Below, piece by piece: positions 41,487-52,778 of a stretch of DNA of 64,000 nt. Within the stretch, counting starts at the first letter, position 1, and the number at the start of each line of letters is the position of its first letter. The DNA lies in NCBI RefSeq assembly GCF_003945545.1, contig NZ_CP029617.1:744001-808000 (forward strand), in the 5' to 3' direction. Under the pieces are notes generated by a model. That model was not told the origin of the DNA. It saw only the letters and a list, made by a program, of their open reading frames with translations, and searched no databases. This stretch comes from Streptomyces sp. WAC 01529. Lineage in GTDB: Bacteria > Actinomycetota > Actinomycetes > Streptomycetales > Streptomycetaceae. The translations under genes were made by a program, and so were the position numbers.

Positions 41487-41500
41487 AGGTCCGGACCAAT
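41485..41500. promoter_or_regulatory. DasR-responsive element (dre-like)
   Basis: ATAGGTCCGGACCAAT matches the palindromic dre pattern ATTGGTCTAGACCAAT at 13 of 16 positions, including both GGTC/GACC arms. DasR is the GntR-family GlcNAc-responsive repressor of chitin and aminosugar genes in Streptomyces. The site lies over the likely -10 region of a gene for a surface Fn-III protein, where binding would block transcription. Confidence 0.5.
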
Positions 41501-41527
41501 GCCGCCGAGTGGAAGGCAGGCAGCACC

Positions 41528-42514
41528 GTGCGACGGACCCTCCGGCTGACCACCCCCCTGGCCCTGCTGACCGTCCTCGCCGCGGCCGCGCTCGGCGGCT
41601 GCGGCTGGAGCGGCCAGGACGACCGGCGGGACACCCGGCCCCCGGCGGCACCCCGCGGCCTCACCGTGGAGGCGGGCAGCGCCACCACCGCCCACGTCAT
41701 GTGGAACCAGGCCACCGACGACACCGAGGTGACCGGCTACGAGGTTTACCGCGACGCCAAGAAGGTCAAGGAAGTGCCCGGCGCGAAGCACATGGTGGAC
41801 ATCACCGGCCTGAAGCCGTCGACGACGTACGCCTTCACCGTGCGCGCCCGTGACGCCGAGGGCAACGTCAGCCCGGACAGCAGGAGACTGTCCGTCACGA
41901 CGCCCGCTGCGGCGGCCGCCGACCGCGAGCCCCCGACCCGCCCCGCGCGGCTTCGCGGCGAGGCGGAGGGGAGCCGGTCGGCGATGCTGACCTGGGGGAA
42001 GTCGTCGGACAACCGAGGCGTGGCCTCGTACGAGATCTATCAAGGCGCCTCGAAGATCCACAGCGTGGGCGGCGGGCAGACCGCGACGCTGGTCACCGGG
42101 TTGCGGCCCGGCACCGACTACACCTTCACGGTCAAGGCGCGCGACGCCGCCGACAACTTCTCGCCCGCGAGCCCCGAGGTCCGCCTCACCACCGCCGCGG
42201 GAAAGGACTCGGGGCGCAAGACGGCGCCCGCCGGGTTCCGCGCCGCGACGCACCGCGCCGACGGGGCGTACTACATCGATCTGACCTGGACACCGCCGCG
42301 CACGGGCGGCGCGGTGACGGAGTATCAGATCCAGCTGGACGGCCGCACCGCCACCTCGCTGGTCTTCGGCGGGACGGCGCCGCGGGACAAGGCCGAGCAC
42401 AGTTTCTACATCGGCAGGAAGGCCGGTGAGCGGCACCGGGTGCGGATCCGCCCGAGGCTGCCCGACGGGACGTGGGGCGCCTACTCCGCCGAGCGGACGG
42501 TCACCACGGGCTGA
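41528..42514 (+). CDS. fibronectin type III domain lipoprotein
   Basis: 328 residues from GTG with GGAAGGCAGGCA upstream. Signal peptide with lipobox LGGCG, a short spacer, then three Fn-III domains (about residues 38-125, 137-225, 235-328), each with the W...Y.V/I.L pattern: TAHVMWNQATDDTEVTGYEVY, AMLTWGKSSDNRGVASYEIY and YIDLTWTPPRTGGAVTEYQI. No catalytic domain. Fn-III modules in Streptomyces often accompany chitinases and cellulases, which fits the DasR-like operator. Probably a surface polysaccharide or protein binder. Confidence 0.88.
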   Translation: MRRTLRLTTPLALLTVLAAAALGGCGWSGQDDRRDTRPPAAPRGLTVEAGSATTAHVMWNQATDDTEVTGYEVYRDAKKVKEVPGAKHMVDITGLKPSTTYAFTVRARDAEGNVSPDSRRLSVTTPAAAAADREPPTRPARLRGEAEGSRSAMLTWGKSSDNRGVASYEIYQGASKIHSVGGGQTATLVTGLRPGTDYTFTVKARDAADNFSPASPEVRLTTAAGKDSGRKTAPAGFRAATHRADGAYYIDLTWTPPRTGGAVTEYQIQLDGRTATSLVFGGTAPRDKAEHSFYIGRKAGERHRVRIRPRLPDGTWGAYSAERTVTTG

Positions 42515-42523
42515 GCCCGCCCC

Positions 42524-43096
42524 TCAACCGCGTCCGCGCGCCGCGGCCGTCCGCTCGCTCAGCAGGGCCGCCGCGCGCCGGCACCAGTCACGGGACTCGC
42601 GTTCGAAGGCGAGCCCGCGCAGACAGGTCAGATAGGGTCCGACGCGCTCGCCGGTCCGCAGGAACTCCTCCTCGTCCGCGCCGCCGCGCAACTTCACCAG
42701 CAGCTTTTCGAGCAGTTCGATCTTGGCGTCGGCCATCTGGGCGCGCTCGGTGAGCTGCTCGATCACCGGTGCGGCGGCGACGCCGTCGACGGCCTGCACC
42801 TTGACCAGCAGGTCGTCGCGGATGAAGGACGGCTTGGCGGCGCGTGCCGCGAACCGCTCCATCTCGGCGAGCCCCGCCTCGGTGACGCGGAACAGCCGCT
42901 TGTTCGGGCGGCCTTCCTGGACGACCTCCCGGCCGGTGACCAGGCCTTCCGTCTCCAGCTTGGCGAGTTCGGCGTAGAGCTGCTGGGGCAGCGCGTGCCA
43001 GAAGTTGGCCACGCCGATGTCGAAGCCCTTGGCCAGCTGATAGCCGCTGTACTCGCCGTCCAGCAGTGCCGCGAGCACCGCGTGCCGCAGAGCCAT
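42524..43096 (-). CDS. PadR-family transcriptional regulator
   Basis: 190 residues from the ATG at 43096; a longer start at 43132 is possible. The winged-helix PadR domain (ALRHAVLAALLDGEYSGYQLAKGFD, LYAELAKLETEGLVTGREVVQEGRPNKRLFRVTEAG) is followed by a C-terminal Vir/helical dimerisation region (LTERAQMADAKIELLEKLLVKL). It is divergent from an NTF2-like gene across a long inverted repeat and most likely represses that gene and itself. Confidence 0.9.
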   Translation of the reverse strand: MALRHAVLAALLDGEYSGYQLAKGFDIGVANFWHALPQQLYAELAKLETEGLVTGREVVQEGRPNKRLFRVTEAGLAEMERFAARAAKPSFIRDDLLVKVQAVDGVAAAPVIEQLTERAQMADAKIELLEKLLVKLRGGADEEEFLRTGERVGPYLTCLRGLAFERESRDWCRRAAALLSERTAAARGRG

Positions 43097-43134
43097 CGCG
43101 TGGATCCCCTTTCCTTCGCCGCCTCGCGCCTCCA

Positions 43135-43174
43135 TCATAGTCAACAATCTGAATAGTCAGATTGATGACTATGA
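43135..43174. promoter_or_regulatory. PadR operator candidate, 18-bp inverted repeat
   Basis: TCATAGTCAACAATCTGA / TCAGATTGATGACTATGA around ATAG: 18-bp arms with one mismatch, strikingly AT-rich for this genome. It fills the gap between the PadR and NTF2-like genes. Length and symmetry fit a PadR dimer, or two. Confidence 0.7.
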
Positions 43175-43208
43175 CTGTCCTTGCGGCTGTACACCTCGGA
43201 GGATCCTC

Positions 43209-43637
43209 ATGCACCCCACCGCCACCCGCTTCCGCGCCCTCGTCGAGAAGGGCGACCTCGACGCGCTGGAGGAGCTGCTCACGCCGGACATCCGCTTCTA
43301 CAGCCCGGTGAAGTTCACGCCCTTCGAGGGCAGGCCGATGATGCTCGGGCTCCTCGGCGTGCTGCTGCGGACGTTCGAGGACTTCCGGTACGTGGGGTCG
43401 TTCGCCGGAGAGGCCCGGACGAGCGCGGACGGCAGCGAGGCCGAGTCGGCCGTCCTGCTGTTCCGCGCCACGGTGCGGGGCAAGGAGATCCACGGCATCG
43501 ACCTGCTGCACTTCGACGCGGAGGGCCGGATCAAGGAATTCACCGTGATGGTGCGCCCGCAGTCCGCGGTGCAGGCGCTGGGGCAGGCGGTGTACGAGGG
43601 CCTGGTCGCGGACGGACTGGTCCCGGCGGTCGAGTAG
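43209..43637 (+). CDS. NTF2-like (SnoaL-type) protein
   Basis: 142 residues, GGAGGATCC before the ATG. The cone-shaped NTF2/SnoaL fold is suggested by FRALVEKGDLDALEELLTPDIRFYSPV, VLLRTFEDFRYVGSF, AVLLFRATVRGKEIHGIDLLHFDAEGRIKEFTVMVRP. Such proteins act as cyclases, isomerases or ligand binders. Under PadR control, a response to a small aromatic or toxic compound is possible. Reaction unknown. Confidence 0.88.
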   Translation: MHPTATRFRALVEKGDLDALEELLTPDIRFYSPVKFTPFEGRPMMLGLLGVLLRTFEDFRYVGSFAGEARTSADGSEAESAVLLFRATVRGKEIHGIDLLHFDAEGRIKEFTVMVRPQSAVQALGQAVYEGLVADGLVPAVE

Positions 43638-43835
43638 GACCCCGCCGGGCCGGCCGAGGCAGGTGACGGCGGGTCAGCTGTGCGCCGGACGAAGGATTCC
43701 GTCACCTGCCCGGAGGCAGTCCGCATGCGGTCCCGGCCCACGGCACGTTGGCTCTTCGTCAGGTAGCACGGGCGTTCCCCGATTCGCGGCGGCGCATGGG
43801 TTGTACCGCCTCCCGTGCCACCGGAGGGCAGACGC

Positions 43836-44342
43836 ATGCGTACTACTCAGATATATGTCCGTGCCGGCCTGACCGTAGCCGCCGCCGCGCTGCCGCTGGC
43901 GCTGGCCGCTCCGTCGGCGTTCGCGGGTGGCGGGATCACCGTCACCGCCACCGGCTCCACCGTGCAGGTCACCACCGCGGCGTGTGCCACGGGCGGGACG
44001 GCCTCACTGATGGGCGGCGCGAACGCGAGCTTCGCCGGAGGTCAACAGATGCCGCTGTCGAACGGCAGCGCCACCTGGCGGAATGTCAGTGCCGGCACCT
44101 ACACGGTCCTGGTCGCTTGTCAGGACGGCTCGCAGGCCGGGCCTCAGACCGTCACCGTCGGCACCACGCCGACGGCCTCCTCGACGGCCGCGCCCTCGCG
44201 CGGTGTCCGGGGCGGACTCGGGGGCGGTTCGGAGGACCGGGGCACGCTCACGCTCGTCACCGGCGGGGCCCTGGTGGCCATGGCGGCGGCGGGCGGCGGC
44301 GTCTGGTACCTGCGGCGGCGCGCCGCGGGCAACCGGCTCTGA
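43836..44342 (+). CDS. secreted, membrane-anchored small protein
   Basis: 168 residues from the ATG at 43836 with GGAGGG upstream. Signal peptide (AGLTVAAAALPLALAAPSAFA), then a ~100-residue beta-rich domain with two Cys (TAACATGG and LVACQDG, a likely disulfide), a Ser/Thr/Ala spacer and a C-terminal membrane helix (LVTGGALVAMAAAGGGVWYL) followed by RRRAAG. There is no sortase motif, so it is a type I membrane protein facing outward. Function unknown; similar proteins are common in Streptomyces. Confidence 0.82.
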   Translation: MRTTQIYVRAGLTVAAAALPLALAAPSAFAGGGITVTATGSTVQVTTAACATGGTASLMGGANASFAGGQQMPLSNGSATWRNVSAGTYTVLVACQDGSQAGPQTVTVGTTPTASSTAAPSRGVRGGLGGGSEDRGTLTLVTGGALVAMAAAGGGVWYLRRRAAGNRL

Positions 44343-44371
44343 CGCCGGATCCACAGCGACAGCGGCACCTA

Positions 44372-44414
44372 CGGCTGCCGCCCACCCGTCATCACGCCGG
44401 GTGGGCGGCAGCCG
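44372..44414. terminator. hairpin terminator (16-bp perfect stem)
   Basis: CGGCTGCCGCCCACCC / GGGTGGGCGGCAGCCG with an 11-base loop, 29 bp after the membrane-anchored protein stop. It also lies downstream of the PadR gene on the other strand, so it can serve both. Confidence 0.75.
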
Positions 44415-44506
44415 CCGTATGGGCCCGGCCGGTCGGTCACCGCACGGCCCCGCACCAGGCCCCCCTACCGGAGGCCACGCCAGTGAGGTGAGCGACCGGC
44501 CAAGGC

Positions 44507-45040
44507 CTAGGGCGCCTCCAGCTCCTCGATCGTCCGCGTGAGCCACCGCGTCCAGAACGTCTCCAGGTCGATGCCGGCGCGCAGCACCACATGGCGCAGC
44601 CGGTCTTCGACGGCGTCCTTGCCCGGGGGGAAGTCGCGCCGCTCGATCTCCTCGTACTCCGCCAACTGGCGTCGGTGCAGGTCGAGATGGCGGTGCAGGT
44701 CCGCCTGGATGCCGTCCGTGCCGACGACCGCCGCGGCCCGCAGGCGCAGCAGGAGGGTGTCGCGCATCGGCTTCGGGTCCTGGCTCGCGGCGGTCCAGCG
44801 GGCCAGTTCGGCGCGGCCCGCCGGCAGGACCTCGTACTCCTTCTTCTGGCCGCGCGTCGCCCCTTGCCGGGGCAGCGCGCGGATCGCCCCCTCACGCTCC
44901 AGCTTGCCCAGCTCGCGGTAGATCTGCTGGTGCGTGGCCGACCAGAAGTAGCCGATCGACTTGTCGAACCTGCGGGTCAGTTCGAGCCCCGACGACGGCT
45001 TCTCCAGGAGGGCGGTGAGGATCGCGTGCGGGAGTGACAT
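44507..45040 (-). CDS. PadR-family transcriptional regulator
   Basis: 177 residues from the ATG at 45040 (an ATG nine bases upstream is possible). PadR winged helix MSLPHAILTALLEKPSSGLELTRRFDKSIGYFWSATHQQIYRELGKLEREGAIRAL, then a C-terminal helical region (LHRRQLAEYEEIERRDF). It starts 22 bp after the FadH-like gene in the same direction, so both should be co-transcribed and the regulator probably controls this operon. Confidence 0.9.
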   Translation of the reverse strand: MSLPHAILTALLEKPSSGLELTRRFDKSIGYFWSATHQQIYRELGKLEREGAIRALPRQGATRGQKKEYEVLPAGRAELARWTAASQDPKPMRDTLLLRLRAAAVVGTDGIQADLHRHLDLHRRQLAEYEEIERRDFPPGKDAVEDRLRHVVLRAGIDLETFWTRWLTRTIEELEAP

Positions 45041-45062
45041 GGGGGCCATCCTAGGGACGGGC

Positions 45063-47787
<2,725 letters not shown>

Positions 47788-47801
47788 GAGCCGTCGGGCT
47801 C
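47788..47801. terminator. short hairpin between convergent ogt and alkB
   Basis: GAGCC-GTCG-GGCTC in the 12-bp gap between the two stop codons. Small stem, weak terminator at best. Confidence 0.3.
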
Positions 47802-48456
47802 ACGACCCCTCCTCCCGCAGCCCGCTCACCCGCAGGGTGATGTTCAACCGACCGGTCAGCCCGAGCGCGGGCGGCGCCGTGCCGGGCAGCACCCGCGGCA
47901 CCCCGTGGTAGGAGAGGCGGGACGGCCCCCCGAACACCACGAGGTCGCCGCTGCGCAGCTCGATGTCCGTATACGGCTTCGTACGTGTCTTCGGGTTGCC
48001 GAAGCGGAAGACGCACGTATCGCCGAGGCTCAGCGACACCACGGGCGCGCCGGACTTCTCGTCGCTGTCGCGGTGCATGCCCATGCGGGCGTCGGCGTCG
48101 TAGAAGTTGACCAGCGCGATGTCATACGCCTCCTCGCCGCCGTAACCCGCCGCTTCAGCCGCCGAGCGCCCCAGGTCGGCGAGGAATGGCGGCATCGGTT
48201 TCACCGGCGCCCCGTCCCCGTCGACGGCGCTGCGCGCGTACCCGTACGGAAACCAGTGCCAGCCCAGGCCGAACTGCCGCGCCGTCATCGTCCCGCCCCC
48301 GGGCGTCCTGACCAGCCGCAGTCCCGCCGGCGGCTTCGCCCACTGCCTGCACGCCTCGACCAGCCGCAGCTGCTCCTCCGGCGCCAGCCAGTCCGGGAGG
48401 TGCACGGCCCCCGGGCCGATCTCGGTGCGGGCCCGGGGGAACAGCTCATCCGCCAC
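47800..48456 (-). CDS. alkB: alkylated DNA repair dioxygenase AlkB
   Basis: 218 residues from a GTG at 48456 that lies 11 bp inside the phosphoketolase gene. The 2-oxoglutarate/Fe(II) site is [30 protein letters not shown] (HxD), with the distal SYHGVPRVL His and the LNITLRV Arg for 2-oxoglutarate. It reverses 1-methyladenine and 3-methylcytosine damage. The overlap implies co-transcription with phosphoketolase; a functional link is not obvious. Confidence 0.92.
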   Translation of the reverse strand: MADELFPRARTEIGPGAVHLPDWLAPEEQLRLVEACRQWAKPPAGLRLVRTPGGGTMTARQFGLGWHWFPYGYARSAVDGDGAPVKPMPPFLADLGRSAAEAAGYGGEEAYDIALVNFYDADARMGMHRDSDEKSGAPVVSLSLGDTCVFRFGNPKTRTKPYTDIELRSGDLVVFGGPSRLSYHGVPRVLPGTAPPALGLTGRLNITLRVSGLREEGS

Positions 48457-50818
48457 TGGTCTGCGGCCACGTCCAGTCGGCGACCTCCGGCAGGTCGGTG
48501 CCGTGCTCGCGGATCCAGTCGTGGTGGCGGGTGCGGACATCGGCCATCGCCTGCCGTACGTCCGTGGCGCGCTCGGCGAGGCCGGGCACGCGGTCGATGA
48601 CGTCCATGACGAGGCGGTAGCGGTCGAGGTCGTTGCGGACGACCATGTCGAACGGCGTGGTCGTCGTGCCCGCCTCCTTGTAGCCGCGCACGTGCAGGTT
48701 CGCGTGCCCGGTGCGGCGGTAGGCGAGGCGGTGGATCAGCCACGGGTAGCCGTGATAGGCGAAGATCACCGGCCGGTCGCCGGTGAACAGCGCGTCGAAC
48801 TCGGAGGCGGACATGCCGTGCGGGTGCTCCTCGCGGGGCATCAGCCGGGCGATGTCGACGACGTTGACGACGCGCACGGCGAGGTCGGGCAGCAGCTCCC
48901 GCAGCAGGCTCGCCGCGGCAAGCACCTCCTGGGTGGGCACGTCGCCCGCGCACGCGAGGACCACGTCGGGGTCGCGCGTGCCGTCGTCCGTGCCCGCCCA
49001 CTCCCAGACGCCCGCGCCGCGCGCGCAGTGGGCGCGGGCCTCGTCGAGGGAGAGCCAGTCGAAGCAGGGCTGCTTCCCCGCGACGACCACGTTGACGTAG
49101 TCGCGGCTGGCCAGGACGTGCTCGGTCACCGAGAGCAGGGTGTTGGCGTCCGGCGGCAGATAGACGCGTACGACATCGGGGCTCTTGTTGAGCACGTGGT
49201 CCACGAAGCCGGGGTCCTGGTGCGAGAAACCGTTGTGGTCCTGGCGCCACACGTGCGAGGTGAGCAGGTAGTTGAGGGACGGCACGGCCGCGCGCCAGGG
49301 CAGGGAGCGCGAGGTCTTCAGCCACTTGATGTGCTGGTTGACCATCGAGTCGACGATGTGGACGAACGCCTCGTAGCAGGAGAACAGGCCGTGCCGGCCG
49401 GTGAGCGTATAGCCCTCCAGCCAGCCCTGGCACAGGTGCTCGGAGAGGACTTCCATGACGCGGCCGTCGCGGGTCAGGTGCTCGTCGGTGTCGAGGGTCC
49501 GCTCCTGCCAGGCCTTGCCGGTGGCGCCGTACAGCGCGCCGAGCCGGTTGGACTCCGTCTCGTCGGGGCCCACCACGCGGAAGTCGCGGCGCCCCGCCGT
49601 GTCGGCCATCACCTGGGCGAGCAGCTCTCCGGCGACCCGCGTCGGCTCGTGCAGGGTGGCGCCGGGCTTGTCCACGGTGACGGCGAAGCGCTCCAGCGGC
49701 GGCAGGGGCAGCGCACGGCTGAGCAGGCCCCCGTTGGCGTGCGGGGTGGCGCCGAGCCGACGCTCGCCCTCGGGCACCCACGCCAGCACCTCCCCGGTGG
49801 GGCCGCCGTCCGCGTCGAAGAGTTCGTCCGGCCGGTACGAGCGCAGCCACTGCTCCAACTGCCGCAGGTGGTCGGGGTTCTCGCGGACTCCGGAGAGCGG
49901 CACCTGATGGGCGCGCCAGGTGTTCTCGACCGGCTCCCCGTCGACGAACCGGGGTCCTGTCCAACCCTTGGGGGTACGCAGCACGATCACGGGCCAGCGG
50001 TGGCGGCTGTGCGCGCCACCGCCGCGGGCGGCCCGCTGGAGGGCGGCGATCCGGTCCAGTGCCTTGTCCATGGCCTCGGCCATCGTGTGGTGGACCGTGA
50101 GCGGGTCGTCGCCCGCGACGTACAGCGGCTCGTGGCCGTACCCCTTGAGCAGCGCGTCCAGTTCGGCGTCGGGGAGCCGGGCGAGCAGCGTCGGGTTGGC
50201 GATCTTGTAGCCGTTGAGGTGGAGGATGGGCAGGACCGCGCCGTCGTGCACGGGGTCGAGGAACTTGTTGGAGTGCCAGGATCCGGCGAGCGGCCCGGTC
50301 TCCGCCTCGCCGTCACCGATCACGCAGGCCACGACCAGGTCGGGGTTGTCGAAGGCGGCTCCGTAGGCGTGTGCGAGGGAGTAACCCAGCTCACCGCCCT
50401 CGTGGATCGAGCCGGGCGTCTCGGGCGCGACGTGGCTCGGCACGCCGCCGGGGAACGAGAACTGCCGGAACAGCTTCCCCATGCCCGCCGCGTCCCGCGT
50501 CACGGCCGGATACGTCTGTGTGTAGCTGCCCTCCAGCCATGAGTTGGCGAGCACGGCCGGTCCGCCGTGTCCGGGCCCCCACACGCACAGCGCGTCCAGG
50601 TCGCGCTCCTTGATGACGCGGTTGAGATGGGTGTGCACGAGGTTGAGGCCGGGTGAGGTGCCCCAGTGGCCCAGCAGGCGCGGCTTGATGTGCTCGGGCC
50701 GCAGGGGCTCGGTCAGCAGCGGGTTGCCCATCAGATAGATCTGGCCGACGGACAGGTAGTTGGCGGCACGCCAGTGTGCGTCGAGTGCCGCCAGGTCCTC
50801 CTTCGCCATGGGCGCCAT
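48446..50818 (-). CDS. xfp: xylulose-5-phosphate/fructose-6-phosphate phosphoketolase
   Basis: 790 residues, GAGGAGACCTC before the ATG. Thiamine-diphosphate enzyme: [40 protein letters not shown] (Mg-ThDP motif, about residue 165), [16 protein letters not shown], and in the second half [36 protein letters not shown]. Length fits the family (~790). It cleaves xylulose 5-phosphate or fructose 6-phosphate to acetyl phosphate plus a sugar phosphate. No acetate kinase gene is adjacent. Confidence 0.95.
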   Translation of the reverse strand: MAPMAKEDLAALDAHWRAANYLSVGQIYLMGNPLLTEPLRPEHIKPRLLGHWGTSPGLNLVHTHLNRVIKERDLDALCVWGPGHGGPAVLANSWLEGSYTQTYPAVTRDAAGMGKLFRQFSFPGGVPSHVAPETPGSIHEGGELGYSLAHAYGAAFDNPDLVVACVIGDGEAETGPLAGSWHSNKFLDPVHDGAVLPILHLNGYKIANPTLLARLPDAELDALLKGYGHEPLYVAGDDPLTVHHTMAEAMDKALDRIAALQRAARGGGAHSRHRWPVIVLRTPKGWTGPRFVDGEPVENTWRAHQVPLSGVRENPDHLRQLEQWLRSYRPDELFDADGGPTGEVLAWVPEGERRLGATPHANGGLLSRALPLPPLERFAVTVDKPGATLHEPTRVAGELLAQVMADTAGRRDFRVVGPDETESNRLGALYGATGKAWQERTLDTDEHLTRDGRVMEVLSEHLCQGWLEGYTLTGRHGLFSCYEAFVHIVDSMVNQHIKWLKTSRSLPWRAAVPSLNYLLTSHVWRQDHNGFSHQDPGFVDHVLNKSPDVVRVYLPPDANTLLSVTEHVLASRDYVNVVVAGKQPCFDWLSLDEARAHCARGAGVWEWAGTDDGTRDPDVVLACAGDVPTQEVLAAASLLRELLPDLAVRVVNVVDIARLMPREEHPHGMSASEFDALFTGDRPVIFAYHGYPWLIHRLAYRRTGHANLHVRGYKEAGTTTTPFDMVVRNDLDRYRLVMDVIDRVPGLAERATDVRQAMADVRTRHHDWIREHGTDLPEVADWTWPQTSGG

Positions 50819-51004
50819 GAGGTCTCCTCGCGAGGGTCGGGTGTGCGGCGGGGTCCGGGGATACGTGACTGGGGCACGGGTTCCACGGGAGCGCCGGATC
50901 AGTCGTACGGAACGGGCCGGGCTCGGCACTCCTCCCCCGACGCTGCCACCGCCCCGGCGCCGCCGCGAGCGCTGGACGGCCCCGAGAGGGACCGCCCGGA
51001 CCCC

Positions 51005-52195
51005 TTACCGGCTCTTCGTCGCCCGCAGCACGACGAACTTCGGGTCGCTCGCCACGACTTCCGCGTTGCCGAAGAGCTTGCGGAGTTTCACGTGGTAGGC
51101 GAGGTGGCGGTTGCCGATGACCCACAGTTCACCGCCGGGCCGCAGCGCGGCGCGCGCACCGCTGAACATGCGCCAGGCGGTGGCGCCGGTGGTGGCCTGG
51201 TGGCTGTGGAACGGCGGGTTGTTCAGTACGAGGTCCACGCTCCCCGGCGGTACGGCGGCGAGCGCGTCGCCCGCCACGAAATCGGCGTCGGCGCCCTCGC
51301 CGGCGTTGGCCCGGAAGGTGGCCTCGGCGGAGGCGACCGCCTGGAACGACTCGTCGATGAAGGTGACGTCCGCGCCCGGTTCGGCGACGGACACGGCGGT
51401 GCCGAGCACGCCGTTGCCGCAGCCCAGGTCGACGACGTGCGCCCCGGCGCGGGCGCGAGGCAGGTGCTTCAGGAAGAAGCGGGTGCCGATGTCGAGCCGG
51501 TCGGCGCAGAAGATCCCCGCGTGGTTGACGACGGTCAGACCGGCGCCCGCCCCGGAGTCGGCGGGCAGCACATAGCTGCCGGGCCACGGGCTGGGGCCGG
51601 GCGTGCGCGCCGGATCGGGGGCGCTGAAGATGAGCCGCGCCTTCTGCCGGGCGAGCGAGGTCCTCGTCGGCCCGACGAGCCGCTCGAACAGCTCCAGGGT
51701 CGAGGTGTGGATCTCGGTGACCATGCCGGTGCCGATGACGACGGTGCCCTCGTGCAGGGCGGGCGCGAGCCGGTGGAGCTGGTCCTCCAGGAGCGCGAGG
51801 CTCTTCGGTACGCGGATCAGGAGGACGTCGATCCGGGCGGGCGGAGCCTCCCTGGTCGTCAGGAGCCGCGCCGCGTCCGGTGCGTGGCCCGCCCGCGCCA
51901 GGTTGGCCCGGGTGGCCTGCTGGGCGAGGAAGGAGTCGGTGATCTGCACCGGCACGCGCGCGTGGCCCGCGAGGACGGTGGTCAGCGCCCCCCACCGGTC
52001 GCCGACGACGGCCACCGTGCCGCTGAGGTCGACGGGCGCGGTGCCGGGGAGGCCGACGGCCGCCGTCTCCTCCTCGCCTGCCAGGTGCCGCAGCAGATAG
52101 GCGTCCGCCGCCGACCAGGCGCGCAGCTGGTCGCGGGGATCCTCCGGGAAGCGGGTGAGGTCGTACGCGCCCCATGACGTGCTCAAACGGTTCAT
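51005..52195 (-). CDS. class I SAM methyltransferase, RsmC/RlmG-like
   Basis: 396 residues. The N-terminal degenerate domain (LSGTVAVVGDRWGALTTVLA, ALLEDQLHRLAPALHEGTVVIGTGM) and the C-terminal catalytic domain with HVVDLGCGNGVLGTAVSVAEPGA and VLNNPPFHSH fit the duplicated MTS fold of RsmC/RlmG, N2-guanine methyltransferases of ribosomal RNA; NPPF is the catalytic motif of N-methylation. Which rRNA position is modified cannot be told. Confidence 0.88.
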   Translation of the reverse strand: MNRLSTSWGAYDLTRFPEDPRDQLRAWSAADAYLLRHLAGEEETAAVGLPGTAPVDLSGTVAVVGDRWGALTTVLAGHARVPVQITDSFLAQQATRANLARAGHAPDAARLLTTREAPPARIDVLLIRVPKSLALLEDQLHRLAPALHEGTVVIGTGMVTEIHTSTLELFERLVGPTRTSLARQKARLIFSAPDPARTPGPSPWPGSYVLPADSGAGAGLTVVNHAGIFCADRLDIGTRFFLKHLPRARAGAHVVDLGCGNGVLGTAVSVAEPGADVTFIDESFQAVASAEATFRANAGEGADADFVAGDALAAVPPGSVDLVLNNPPFHSHQATTGATAWRMFSGARAALRPGGELWVIGNRHLAYHVKLRKLFGNAEVVASDPKFVVLRATKSR

Positions 52196-52274
52196 CGTGC
52201 CCTCAGGCTAACGGAGGGCACGGGGGGCCGACGGAGGGGACCACGGGGTGCCGGGGGCCTCCGGGGCGCGGGGG

Positions 52275-52769
52275 TCAGCCCGCGGGCCTCACCGCTCCCG
52301 CGACCGGCTCGAACCACGTGGGGTCGTCCGCGAGCGCCTGCTTGATGCGGGAGAGCGAGAACTCGTGCAGGTCCGGCAGCGCGTCCACGGAGAACCACGC
52401 CACTTCCAGCGACTCGTCGTCGTTGACGCGCGCCTCGCCGCCGACGGCACGGCAGCGCAGGGTGATGTCCATGAACTGGCACGTGTCGCCGTTGGGATAG
52501 GTGACAGGTTCGAGTGCCTGTACGAGGACGACGCGTTCGGGTACACAGCGCACCGCGGTCTCCTCGTACACCTCGCGCACCGCGCACTCCGCGGGCTGCT
52601 CCCCCGGCTCCGGGATCCCGCCGATCGCCGACCACCTGCCGTTGTCGGAACGCCGTCCGAGCAGCACTCTGCCCTCGTCGTCGAAGACGATGGCGGTGAT
52701 GCCGGGGAGCCAGAGCAACTGCTGGCCGGCGTCGGCCCGGAGGGCGCGGATGAAGTCAGGGGTAGCCAT
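52275..52769 (-). CDS. Nudix hydrolase
   Basis: 164 residues. The Nudix box GGIPEPGEQPAECAVREVYEETAV is complete (G-x5-E-x7-R-E-x-x-E-E). Flanking sequence (TAIVFDDEGRVLLGRRSDNGRWS, FMDITLRCRAVGGEARVNDDESLEVAWF) is typical of the MutT/ADP-ribose group. Substrate unknown. It lies 10 bp before the lnt gene's end, on the same strand. Confidence 0.92.
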   Translation of the reverse strand: MATPDFIRALRADAGQQLLWLPGITAIVFDDEGRVLLGRRSDNGRWSAIGGIPEPGEQPAECAVREVYEETAVRCVPERVVLVQALEPVTYPNGDTCQFMDITLRCRAVGGEARVNDDESLEVAWFSVDALPDLHEFSLSRIKQALADDPTWFEPVAGAVRPAG

Positions 52770-52778
52770 GGTCCGACC

